A stretch of 64,000 bases of DNA. Source: Sphaerolaimus hirsutus. Taxonomy: Eukaryota > Nematoda > Chromadorea > Monhysterida > Sphaerolaimidae. Made by a program: the position numbers and the translations under genes. A model generated the notes under the pieces. The model was not told where the DNA came from. It saw only the letters and a program-made list of their open reading frames with translations, and did not search any database. Of the stretch, positions 25,101 through 31,526 are shown piece after piece. The stretch's first letter is position 1, and each line of letters opens with the position of its first letter. The DNA lies in NCBI GenBank assembly GCA_964036195.1, contig OZ038455.1:3675855-3739854 (forward strand). Direction: 5' to 3'.

Positions 25101-28100
25101 TTTGAACCCTATAACGAGGTTGCGGAAAAGTGACAATTACGCGTTTGCATGAATAACATGAGAACAGGTGTATCTATCGCAGCCATATTTTCAGGGATCC
25201 TTTCCTATTTAGTTGTTAATGTTGACCTAAAATTTGATGTCAATGCAACCACCTAGTGACAAGTTATTCGAAATCTAGAGCGTAGGTCTAAATTGCCCCA
25301 CCCTGTACGTACTTATGTATGCAGTGTGTAGCTTTCCTTGGAAACATTCCTGAATATTCCGATGAGAAAAACTCCCCCAGGAATAACTTCTCCCTCGATT
25401 AACTCTCTCCTCAAAATATTCTGACAAAAAATAACTCCCCTGGCAACTTATTTGTGGATTTATGTCATTTCCTTTCTGAATTGTTCCTTGTTGATTTTTA
25501 TTGTTGCTAGCACCAAAATGTCTATCAACAACACACAAACAATTTATCGAGGATAATGGCTGAAAACTGACAATTGACTTTTTTGTTGAATTAATTATAA
25601 TAATAATCTTGCACCACTTTCTACAGTACCACGCATCAACAGAAATGGACAGTGTTCCTAGAAATGTTGGATTCAGTGTAAACTACCGATGGCTACTTCG
25701 TTTGTTTTATTTTTTAAACAAAATTGTATTCCTAAGTGCATAAAAATGTATTTTCTTCTCATTTGGCAGGCTGCCAATGTGGTGAGCAAGCGCTCACAGC
25801 TGAAGTGGGGGAATTAAGATGGTTGACCAGTCCAGATTATCCCAGTAATTACTGCAACAGTTTGGACTGTTATTGGGTGTGTTTTTTATTGTGGCCACTA
25901 GTGCTGGAAAGGCACCTGGGAACCGGTGCCCTGGTGCCGGCGGCCGAAGGGCACCAGCACTGGTGCTGGTGCGGTGCCGGTGCCATTTTCAGAGGTGCCC
26001 CTGCCCCAGTGCCGGTGCCATTTTCAGAGGTACCCCTGCTCCGGTACTGGTGCCCTTTTTTAACAAATAGCACCAGCGCCGGTGCGGTGCCCTTTTTTGA
26101 GGGTGCCTTAAGGTGCCACCATCAGGGCCAACGTAAATTTTTTTGGATTCCAATTCCATTTCGAAAAATTCCATTTGTGGGAAAAAGCACCGGTGCTCGT
26201 GTGGTGCGGTGCCGTATTTCCATCACCAGTGGCCACCGAACTAGTTTTCATATTTCAAATTTGAAAACCCATTCAAAAACTGAATGGCGACGCGAACGCC
26301 GATTGACACTTCCACCATCCCGCAACTGAGCACTTAGGCTCAGCGCAATAGTATTGGGATGCAATTATTAGTTTACAGAAATGATCAGTTCATGAACTAC
26401 TGTTTGAGGAGAAAGACAAGATTTCTATTGAGTTTTCAAACAAGAACCATGAAAACTACCGTATTTCTTCTAATAGAAGGGCAGCTCTCCAATAGAAAGG
26501 CGTCTCCGATAGAAGGTACAAAAAATGCTGGAATTGTGCCAAATGCATAAAAAATACAAAAATATCAGCGGATGCTGTGATTTAGTGGCTTTAGTCCATT
26601 GATTTTGTGCTATTTTGCATCAAAAGTTGAATGAACTCTATATATCAAGGTAAATATTATGAACTGTCTGCAACCTCACACTTTGAAAAACCTTGGCAGT
26701 ACTTGAAAAAGATTGGCCGAAAAGTTGATGAAAAAAATAGAAGTGCGGTCTCTACTCTAATAGAAGGGCGTCTCAAATAGAAGGGCAGGTAAAAAAGTTG
26801 ATGAAAAAAATAGAAGGGCACCCTTCTATTAGAAGAAATACGGTAGCTTGTGTCTATGTGGTGCCAATGACTATAAATGCATAAAAAATTTAGAAGAGCT
26901 TCATTCAACAGGTTATCACTGCACCAGACAACCACAAAGTATTGCTTGAGTTCACTGATTTACAGACTGAAAGAGGTAACTTTGATCATGTAAGTATTTA
27001 TGATGGTGCAGTGACTGGCCAGGAGCAAACTACCAATGTGACCAGACTTGCAAGGTATTTTATTTAACATAGGGGCCATATACGCACATAGCATTGATAA
27101 AATTGGAGATTTAAATTATAAAAAAATATATAAGAAAATGTAGGATACTGTATATCCTCGAATAAGTCCCCGGTGAGTTATTTTTTCATCAATGCTTTTA
27201 GGCATAGTTATTCAAGGGGGAGTTATTTTTTCCTCATAAATTTCAGGAAAACATGCAGGTAGGTAGGTGTGTATACACTGTGTAAAATACACACTGCGTA
27301 AATATACACACTGTGTATCCGCTTTCGCCGCTGTAGGCTAACATCATTTTGTATTTTTTTATCACACACTGCACTGCATTTGCATTTAGTTTTTTCACTG
27401 GTTGCACTATCTTCTCTACTCATCACAGAGGGGTGAATTATTCAAGGGTGGGAAGTAGGGCTCGAAACTCGGGCTTTTTTTCAAACTCGAGTTCGAGTCT
27501 CAATCCCAAAATTTTTCCGGTTGAGTCGGCGGAGTCGAGTCAGGCGAGTCAGTGAAAAATCGAGTCGAGTCAGGCAAAAACCTCAAGTATCGAGTCGAGT
27601 CGGATACGTTACTTTTTGGCATGACGCTTGCAGATATTTCAAATACTTGTTTCTCTACCAATATTTTCACTCACACTTAATGAAGTCTAAATGCAACAGT
27701 TCATTTAAATATCAAAAAAACAAAAATACAGCCTTACATGCTCACTTTCTTGTTTCACTCACTTCTCACTCATGTTGCCACAAATAAAGTTGCAAAAATA
27801 AAATCAGCCTAGCGATTGAAATACAACATGTTTTAATGATCAAATTGATGTTTTTTATAATCAAAAACGATGCTTTTTTAGAAAAACCATTGAAAATACC
27901 ATCCATAAACCACCTGGTAAATTACATGTAATATCAATTTCAGGCAATGATTGCAAGGCAACTTCCCTTGTCAGAAACAAGTACCTATTTTTTATATTCA
28001 CAAAAGACACGGGTACTTATCATATGAAGATGATCAGCTACAACCAGGGATTTATCCAGTATTTTTTAATGGGAGTGTTTGTTGACCCTCTGTAATGGTG

Positions 28101-29782
28101 AATGAATCGTTACCTAATGGGTGAATGAATCGTAATGGGCTCGCTTATGACACACAAACTTTACCTACACAAATGGATTATGCCATTACACTGTCCCCTT
28201 CATAGGCACCACAACATGGCACCATTGGCAATAAGAAACATGAGTTTTAACATCATTCAATACATATGCCAAGCCAATCAATGATATATCATGCATATGG
28301 TGTGGCAATGCGCACTTGTGCACACAATTTTTGGAAAAATTTGTTAAAAATTCATATGAACATAAAATTTTTCTGGACATTATTCAATGAGAACCCTGAC
28401 TAGAAATTTGCCAAAATTTCGAGTCAAGTCAAGCAAAACCCCAAGTCTCGAGTCAGGGCCATATTTTTCCGGTCGAGTCGGGTGAGTCGAGTCGGCACCC
28501 AATTTTACCCTTGAGTCACGAGTCAAGTCGAGTCGAGTCGAGTTCGAGCCCCAGTGGGAAGTTATTCAATGGGGGAAGTTATTCAAGGGTGGGGAGTTAT
28601 TCAAGGGGACGGGGGGTCTTATTCGAGGATATACGGTATATAAGATTTTACCAAAATGGCAGACCACTACACAATGGTAAACTAGGGTGTTTCTGCACAT
28701 TTTGTCAAATTAAACAATGATACATAAAATTTCCAGCTTGTCAAAATTCCGGCTTGGCAACACAGAGTTGCAAATTTCACCCATTGAAAGTTCATCAAAT
28801 CAGCTTTCAGTGTGGCTGCATACTGGTGCCACTACCAGACCCTGTCAAGTTTCCTGTAAAATGTTAAATGTCATGCAAAGTGTCAAAAGTCATGTAAAAT
28901 GCCCTGCAAAATGGCAACCGAGTTGCATTTTACACGACTTTTGACACTTTGCATGACATTTGACATTTTACAGGGCACTTTACAGGGTCTGGGAGTGCCC
29001 CCTGATTACGGTCGTCGAATGCGTGGTTTCAATGCCTCATATGTGGCAGGTTCGTGTTTTGGGACAGTTTTTTTTGGAGACATTTGGAAATGTGATTATC
29101 ATGAAAATTCGCCTGCATAACAGGGATGGCCAGCGCTTTTTTCAACTGTCATATTTTTAATTAAAAAATTGCTTTAAAAGTGCACATCTGCAAGCACCTT
29201 TTTTAAAAGCACTGGCCAATTTTTCCAGAATTAAAAAAGTCTGGTGTGTTTTGAGTGTGAAATAGGCAGGTTAGAAAACTCAGGACATAAAAAAGCAAAA
29301 AATGCCTTTTATTTAAGAAATAGCTTTTATAAAGAGCAGGGGCACTGAAAAAATTGCCCGTTTCCACCCCTAGTACAGAATCATTGTCATTGAATTTGTA
29401 AATGCTGACTTACAAAAAAATCTAAAATAGCTGTCTCGCTGCACATAATCCATTATCAATAAAGGTATTTCTCATCTGTATTCTCAAATATTGTCTGTAT
29501 TATAGATGTTCTGTCACCCTAAACTAGCCCAAACATTCTAGAATATTTTCCATTTTCAGTGACCACCGCACCACAAGCAGTGGAGTAGAATTGCTGCCAT
29601 GGATGCAACTTGACAGAGTCAATGTCAATGATGGAACAGAAGTTTTCAATGCCATTTTTCAACTGATAGATTCTTATTCATTTCATTCATTTATTAAAAT
29701 ACACTGTAGTGTTCCACTAGTGTGCTGTACCCGCAGAGGTCAGGTTTCAGCATTCATTTATAAGGCAGCAGTTAGTATGTAA
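7104..29782 (+). CDS. Secreted multi-CUB protein, 17 exons, about 714 aa
   Basis: Exons: 7104-7167, 7718-7961, 8908-9029, 13657-13778, 14142-14278, 14988-15130, 17831-17926, 18441-18579, 19865-19992, 23083-23161, 24377-24554, 25627-25699, 25770-25876, 26912-27054, 28737-28825, 28996-29053, 29560-29782. Their lengths sum to 2145, a multiple of three, and all phases agree. Order: N-terminal signal peptide, five CUB domains (two-layer beta sandwiches that bind proteins or sugars outside the cell), then a short tail with HCSVPLVC. Domains are separated by phase-1 introns, the class expected for shuffled extracellular modules. The introns are loaded with MITEs and one is itself a transposon. Two weaker points: the donor GTTGGT after 7961, and the end of exon 16 (29053 keeps frame; a better-looking GCAG|GTTCGT at 29049 does not). 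Confidence 0.7.
7718..9029 (+). CDS. CUB domain 1 (exons 2-3)
   Basis: Exon 2 opens with two cysteines (CNCSS) and carries the CUB signature GIIKSPNYPEHYC, then ECTWIIEP. Exon 3 gives the C-terminal strands, FITPPGAGVTLQFESDYV and HGFFATFTRVN. These follow the usual CUB order: first Cys, G-x-I-x-SP-x-YP, C-x-W-x-I, then a buried GF-x-A-x-Y/F end. The intron between them holds a foldback at about 8340-8520. The donor at 7962 (GTTGGT) is weak. Confidence 0.75.
8340..8520. repeat. Short foldback (arms about 8359-8408 and 8457-8506)
   Basis: 'catgatttccgttcgcgtca' at about 8359 is repeated inverted as 'tgacgctgacggaaatcatg' ending near 8506. The inner part is also complementary (ccgcggaatgcaattaag against cttaatcgcattccgcag). 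It lies in CUB-gene intron 2. Confidence 0.6.
9162..9352. repeat. GGCGCC hairpin element starting TAGTGATGG
   Basis: It starts 'tagtgatggaaaaagcgcc' and is made of GGCGCC hexamers. The right end runs into a T-rich stretch, so the copy is probably truncated there. Confidence 0.7.
9520..9680. repeat. GATAGATAGATAGC-containing repeat fragment
   Basis: It contains 'gatagatagatagccgg' and long C runs ('ccccctccaacccccgcc'). Similar wording, including 'gatagatagatagctgg' and C runs before 'agacccctgctttt', occurs at about 62420-62565, so both are fragments of one family. Confidence 0.45.
9880..10096. repeat. GGCGCC hairpin element ending TTTTCCATCACTAG
   Basis: A dense GGCGCC core closing with 'gcgcttttccatcactagtc', the inverted 'TAGTGATGGAAAA' terminus. 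Confidence 0.7.
10276..11193. repeat. Long inverted-repeat element, arms about 190 bp
   Basis: Left arm: 'gctggaaaaacgcaatagct' to 'gtgattttgtgacttg' (10276-10450). Right arm: 'caagtcacaaaattac' to 'agctattgcgtttttccagc' (11020-11185). The two arms are imperfect complements. The element sits inside an ACTCGAGTA-type repeat, flanked left by 'tactcgagtaccgagg' and continued after 11210 by 'gtactttattaatag' and further units to about 11490. Its interior carries a second repeat ('gcttgtgacattcac'). Confidence 0.65.
11205..11490. repeat. Right half of an interrupted ACTCGAGTA-type repeat
   Basis: 'tttactcacgagtagaagta', 'gtgagtaaaaacaaaatact' and the terminus 'gtacttttaacaactctg' match the intact copy at 52252-52761. 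The left part lies at about 10235-10275, so the foldback at 10276-11193 inserted into it. Confidence 0.55.
11748..11882. repeat. GGCACC/GGTGCC hairpin element
   Basis: It begins 'agtgattgaaaaggcaccgg' and repeats GGCACC, GGTGCC and CACCGG units. The layout and 'AGTGATnGAAAA' end match the GGCGCC family, but GGCGCC is replaced by its CpG-to-TpG/CpA derivatives. Confidence 0.6.
12085..13095. repeat. GCTTGTGACATTCACA repeat split by an insertion of about 860 bp
   Basis: 'gcgcttgtgacattcaca' at 12108-12125 continues as 'attcacattagccaaaattt' at about 12986, exactly the sequence that is continuous at about 10665-10700. The intervening block has 'aaacgtaaacgtaaacgtaa' units in both orientations (12150-12610) and the orphan exon at 12677. 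Confidence 0.5.
12677..12772 (+). CDS. Possible orphan first exon (32 codons), function unknown
   Basis: An ATG at 12677 opens 32 codons (MLKTGSKRTHKSPSDCAADM, then SEDNSTPTAAAP) ending at CCA|GTAAGT, a near-perfect 5' splice donor. The stretch is GC-richer than its surroundings and lies in CUB-gene intron 3, in the insert that splits the repeat above. No downstream exon was identified. It could be the start of a mobile-element ORF, a nested gene, or chance. Confidence 0.3.
13380..13592. repeat. GGCACC/GGTGCC hairpin element ending TTTCCATCACTAA
   Basis: Dense GGCACC and GGTGCC units; the right end 'tgcctttccatcactaactg' is the shared terminus. It lies in CUB-gene intron 3. Confidence 0.65.
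13657..15130 (+). CDS. CUB domain 2 (exons 4-6)
   Basis: Exon 4 (13657-13778) opens SGCPETFYEVPHHGTLEISS and reaches GGVMNCYVVID. Exon 5 (14142-14278) gives the middle strands (YRCSIKLTLQNFESSG, AESWYLYE). Exon 6 (14988-15130) gives ITLPMDYTSLGQRLVIEH and the closing NGGFKVTVERS. The SP-x-YP signature is changed to SSAGFPK and the Trp after the second Cys to Tyr, so it is a divergent CUB. Donors are GTAAAA, GTGAAA and GTTATT; phases run 1-0-2-1. Confidence 0.65.
14302..14934. repeat. Div_element: G-run/C-run MITE region in CUB intron 5
   Basis: 'gaggggggtcaaacgag', 'ggggggtatttcgaagggg' at the left and 'aatacccccccccc', 'aactattcaagcaattacgg' at the right. It is a diverged, probably composite copy of the ACCGTATT family. 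The middle contains 'cagcgtttgagtctcc' and 'actagtgcgctgagcc', which recur inverted around 26280-26350. Confidence 0.5.
15255..15367. repeat. ACCGTATTTCCTCGATAAAC C-run element
   Basis: Opens 'accgtatttcctcgataaac' then C runs with 'cgaaatacccccc'. Only one end is clear. Confidence 0.55.
15484..16952. repeat. Large foldback element, arms about 700 bp
   Basis: Ends 'caccttcccgatcaagtccg' and 'cggacttgatcgggaaggtg' are exact inverted repeats. Inner blocks also mirror: 'caggcggtttttggcaactc' near 15810 against 'gagttgccaaaaaccgcctg' near 16605; 'ggtcatgtgg'-flanked blocks near 16015 and 16420; the centre is near 16200. The arms have diverged, so the element is old. No transposase frame is apparent. 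A right-end fragment recurs at 22027-22263. Confidence 0.75.
17057..17167. repeat. C-run element ending AAATACGGTA
   Basis: 'cgacataataaccccccctc' through 'ttttgaggaaatacggtacc'. It abuts the AATAGAATGG family element on its right. Confidence 0.55.
17160..17580. repeat. AATAGAATGGCA family MITE
   Basis: 'tacggtaccatatttcttct' at the left, 'ctattagaaaaaatgcggta' at the right, and several inner 'cctccaatagaatggcagg' units. Two relatives lie at 26459-26845 and 48478-48598. Confidence 0.6.
17831..19992 (+). CDS. CUB domain 3 (exons 7-9)
   Basis: Exon 7 (17831-17926) has ACKCLDASQ and MTSPGYPNLQYCTNMN, the CUB start with SP-x-YP. Exon 8 (18441-18579) continues the second-cysteine segment (SYQFECEEG) and GDSYDYLDLLD. 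Exon 9 (19865-19992) gives the closing strands HFYTDNTVTNSGYNVSFEC. The donor GTTAGT at 17927 and acceptor atttacag at 18440 split one codon so that a Cys is rebuilt at the junction, which supports the model. Confidence 0.7.
18118..18250. repeat. AAACGTAAACG-type repeat fragment
   Basis: 'tttttacgtttacgttttat' and 'ccaaaaataccagtatttg' match units at 12150-12610 and 56540-56690. It is preceded by 'tatacttggcggacag', a motif also found at 13802 and inverted at 32687 and 36130. Confidence 0.45.
18704..19371. repeat. Composite C-run element (TTGAATAACTCC units)
   Basis: Opens with a C run at 18710 and includes repeated 'cttgaataactcc' units at 19020-19110 and 19270-19330, ending 'tttttcaaggatatatggta'. 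It is a member of the ACCGTATT family with eroded ends. Confidence 0.5.
20007..20332. repeat. C-run element (GAATAATTCCCCCC units)
   Basis: From 'ctgtatttgcttgaatagtc' to 'gggattattcaagcaaatac', an inverted pair. It starts right after CUB exon 9. It holds 'gcgaaataataatcccc'-type units. Confidence 0.6.
20590..20775. repeat. TTCGAAAATT low-complexity palindromic tract
   Basis: Iterated 'ttcgaaaattcg' with the inverted half 'cgaattttcgaatttt'. A second tract lies at 21560-21755. Together with the 'gatggcaaaaa' / 'tttgccatcgtta' flanks they could be the two ends of one element spanning about 20588-21757. Confidence 0.5.
22027..22263. repeat. Right-end fragment of the 15484-16952 foldback family
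   Basis: 'gggggccggatctgtgtggg' and 'acatccggagatagag' and the end 'gggccgggtctaactgggca' parallel 16725-16952. About 22270-23080 has no recognised feature apart from AT-rich intron. Confidence 0.6.
23083..25699 (+). CDS. CUB domain 4 (exons 10-12), divergent
   Basis: Exon 10 (23083-23161) has SFEHPESGCPHIDCIYVLEE. Exon 11 (24377-24554) has YDFVMNVTMTPLEPDGYLQI and later HKFSAQATDQYVRLDMPT. Exon 12 (25627-25699) closes with HASTEMDSVPRNVGFSVNYR. The order of strands and the GFSVNYR end fit a CUB, but no separate first cysteine or SP-x-YP motif is visible. Either this domain has lost them or a small exon upstream of 23083 was missed. Phases are 1-2-0-1 and join cleanly. Confidence 0.55.
23356..23780. 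repeat. ACCGTATTACC...GGTAATACGGT element, complete
   Basis: Terminal inverted repeat 'taccgtattacctcgaa' / 'ttcgaggtaatacggta'. The interior has 'ggggggtttattcgagg'-like units and G runs of up to 9. Best copy of the family in the window, together with 5957-6377. Confidence 0.75.
23959..24256. repeat. CCGTATTTGCTTGAATAA element
   Basis: Opens 'accgtatttgcttgaataat' and closes 'ttattcgagcaaatacagta'; a member of the same family with the alternative 'GCTTGAATA' terminus. Confidence 0.65.
24793..25305. repeat. 513-bp MITE with TA duplication (Tc1/mariner-like)
   Basis: Ends 'cagggtggggcaatttag' and 'ctaaattgccccaccctg' are inverted repeats flanked by TA on both sides, the hallmark of Tc1/mariner-type insertion. 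Relatives: 47834-48373, and a fragment at 63962-64000. No transposase frame seen. Confidence 0.75.
25770..29053 (+). CDS. CUB domain 5 (exons 13-16), interrupted by a transposon-intron
   Basis: The most canonical CUB here. Exon 13 (25770-25876): CQCGEQA, WLTSPDYPSNYC, LDCYW. Exon 14 (26912-27054): VLLEFTDLQTERGNFDHVSI and YDGAVTG. Exon 15 (28737-28825): LQISPIESSSNQLSVWLHTG. Exon 16 (28996-29053): DYGRRMRGFNASYVAG. The acidic residues in the TER and FDHVSIYDG segments are where calcium-binding CUBs carry their ligands, so Ca binding is possible. Exons 15 and 16 are parts of one ancestral exon: the intron between them (28826-28995) is a foldback transposon. Three residues (VPP) derive from the insertion. 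Confidence 0.7.
25896..26229. repeat. GGCACC/GGTGCC hairpin element
   Basis: 'actagtgctggaaaggcacc' at the left and 'gccgtatttccatcaccagt' at the right frame dense GGTGCC/GGCACC units. It begins 20 bases after the donor of CUB exon 13, so reading through gives a false long ORF. Confidence 0.65.
26459..26845. repeat. AATAGAAGGGCA family MITE
   Basis: Ends 'accgtatttcttctaataga' and 'tctattagaagaaatacggt' are a clean terminal inverted repeat. Interior units 'ctaatagaagggcgtctc'. Length about 387 bp. Confidence 0.7.
27148..28640. repeat. Element with TATCCTCGAATAAG end, carrying a nested CGAGTC element
   Basis: Outer ends 'ctgtatatcctcgaataagt' (27150) and 'cttattcgaggatatacggt' (28618-28637). 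Nested inside at about 27455-28553 is an element whose ends are runs of 'gagtcgagtc' ('ctcgaaactcgggc' and 'gtcgagttcgagcccc'). The outer half-units 'gtgggaagt' and 'gtgggaag' flank the nested insert on both sides, as expected for a target duplication. Confidence 0.6.
28829..28999. mobile_element. hAT-like foldback (introner-type) inside the CUB5 coding sequence
   Basis: Terminal inverted repeats 'ccactaccagaccctg' and 'cagggtctgggagtg', with the interior folding on itself ('gcaaagtgtcaaaagtcatg' against 'acgacttttgacactttgc'). It belongs to the family at 40383-40683, which has a perfect 8-bp target duplication. Here the duplication is eroded (tactggtg / ccctgatt). Splicing GTGCCACT...TCTGGGAG at 28826-28995 removes it and restores frame. 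Reading through reaches a stop by about 28944. Confidence 0.7.
29560..29782 (+). CDS. Last exon of the CUB protein, possible partial ZP-like tail
   Basis: The acceptor is tccattttcag. The exon codes VELLPWMQLDRVN, EVFNAIFQLID, FIKIHCSVPLVCC and ends RRGQVSAFIYKAAVSM, stop TAA. The 'F-x-A-F-x-F ... I-x-C-x-V-x-x-C' wording recalls the C-terminal half of a zona pellucida module, and CUB+ZP proteins are known in animals. However, a full ZP module is about 260 residues and only about 70 are present. It may be a remnant, or exons between 29054 and 29559 were missed. No AATAAA is obvious after the stop. Confidence 0.4.
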
Positions 29783-30723
29783 CATTGGCTCTTTGGCTCA
29801 ACTACAGATCTATTATCCTATTCTACAGTTATTCAGATCCCACTCCATATCTTTGCAACATGAATTTGTGATGTTATAGAAGTGTGGACTTTTTGATTTG
29901 AGACTGCTTTCATCCTAATAGAATAGAACCAGGATCACTTTTTTTCACATGCCAAGATGAGCACCATTGGCAGCGTTCAACACTTGCTCGTTGAGACTCT
30001 GAATGTGCTAGGCAGTTCACTTGTGGTGCAGAAGTTGGATAAGTGAAGTCTTAAGTGCCATGGGCACAACATGGTGACCGTACCTAACTGAAAACCTGAC
30101 AAGTTTTCAGTTGAATCCACCGCTCCCAGGCAGCATACGCAGGGTGGCGCACCCAGCCGAGTGTCGGCTATAGGTATCGCTGTGAGTGCTCAGGGTGCCT
30201 GGGCAAGGGATGCAGATTGACGCTCATGGAGCACATTCACTGAGCCGTGGGCTCAACACAGATTTACGCAGTTTGAGTGGTGCACTTGGCCGAATGTCGG
30301 CTAAAGGTACTGTGGCATACACTCAGGGTGCCTGAGTATAAAAAAACAGTTTATATGAAACAAATCAACATAAAATGGATTTTTGGTAGAACAAAAAACA
30401 ACTTATTATTTATCCATGTCTCCATATCTCACACCACAACATCAACACACAATTGTAACTAAGACTGGTTCAAATAGATAGCAAATTGCCTCTATGTTGT
30501 GGTAGAAGCTGAAAAATTGTCTAGGGGTTGGGGGTTGCAGAGGTTCAATCTATTGGATATTTCAATATTTAACGTGCAAACCGTAAGCTAACAGGGTAAA
30601 AATTGCTAAAATATATACCTATCTGAGTAAAATACCTACGTAAAATAAACACATAGGTACATGGCCAAAAATTGCTGAAAATAAGCAATAAGGCACATGT
30701 ACACAGCGGCGTAATTATAACTC

Positions 30724-30937
30724 TCTGGCGCTTTTTGGCGCTTTAAAAAATGGTAGCGCCAAGCGCCAATGGCGCCACTGGAAAGTAGCGCCAAGCGCTA
30801 AAATCGCCATGGCGCTTTTCGGAAACACGGCGCCAAGCGCCGATGGCGCCACAGCATTTTAGCCCCAAGCACCATGGCGCTTTTTGCTTTGGCGCTAGCG
30901 CCAGGCGCCAGCGCCATGGCGCTTTCACATAACTATT
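30724..30937. repeat. GGCGCC hairpin element
   Basis: GGCGCC-type hexamers from 'ctctggcgctttttggcgct' to 'agcgccatggcgctttcaca'. Confidence 0.65.
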
Positions 30938-30950
30938 CTGATCACAATTA

Positions 30951-31135
30951 GTGATGGAATGGCGCCATGGCGCTGGCGCCATTTGAGGGGGCCAAAGGGC
31001 GCCACGCCATGGCGCCATTGGCGCTTGGCACACTTTTTTGGTGGCACCCTTGGCGCCTGGCGCCCACTTTCTGAAAGGCGCGATGGTGCCTGGCGCTCTG
31101 CCCTAAAAGGGCGCCAAAATGGCGCCAGCAGGGTT
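30951..31135. repeat. GGCGCC hairpin element starting TTAGTGATGGAAT
   Basis: Starts 'ttagtgatggaatggcgcc', ends 'gcgccagcagggtttcaaa'. It is only about 15 bases from the preceding copy, in opposite orientation relative to 5237-5457, whose end it mirrors. Confidence 0.65.
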
Positions 31136-31463
31136 TCAAAGTGACTGCTGCATAAAAAAAAATAAAAAATGCATGCGTGGATAATCGGAATTCACCGAAA
31201 AAAAACGGACTTAGTGGTGTGAGTGGATGAATATTTTTCGTCCAACAGACGCGTCTGTATCATCAGAAGCTGAGATCCGCTGACCGCACGCTATTCATTT
31301 TTCTGAAGGAAACACTTCATCATGACGTCATCATCTAAAAAAAAGATGTTTCAATAGAACGTTCCAGAAATAAACACTGCCTCTTCTACGTGACTCCGTC
31401 TCTTTCTTAATTTTTTTTCTTATTGTGAGAATACATCCTGCTCGCGCGTTATTGACTAAGACA

Positions 31464-31526
31464 TACCGTATTACCTCGAATTAACCCCCCCCTCCCCTTG
31501 AATTAACCCCCCCCCCTCGAAATACC
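31464..31526. repeat. ACCGTATTACCTCGAATTAAC C-run element, left part
   Basis: Opens 'accgtattacctcgaattaa' then C runs. The matching right end is 'gaggtacctaatacggtaag' at 32633-32655, so the two may be ends of one longer element. The right block (32546-32653) has 'cccccctcgaataaaccccc' units. Confidence 0.5.

Noticed and set aside
25736-26329. A 197-codon open frame starting in CUB exon 13
   Set aside because: Only the first part (25770-25876) is exon; after the donor at 25877 it is a GGCACC hairpin element.
26984-27000. Very strong donor GATCAT|GTAAGT within CUB exon 14
   Set aside because: Using it would remove the conserved VSIYDG strand of the CUB; the frame beyond it is coding and joins exon 15 correctly.
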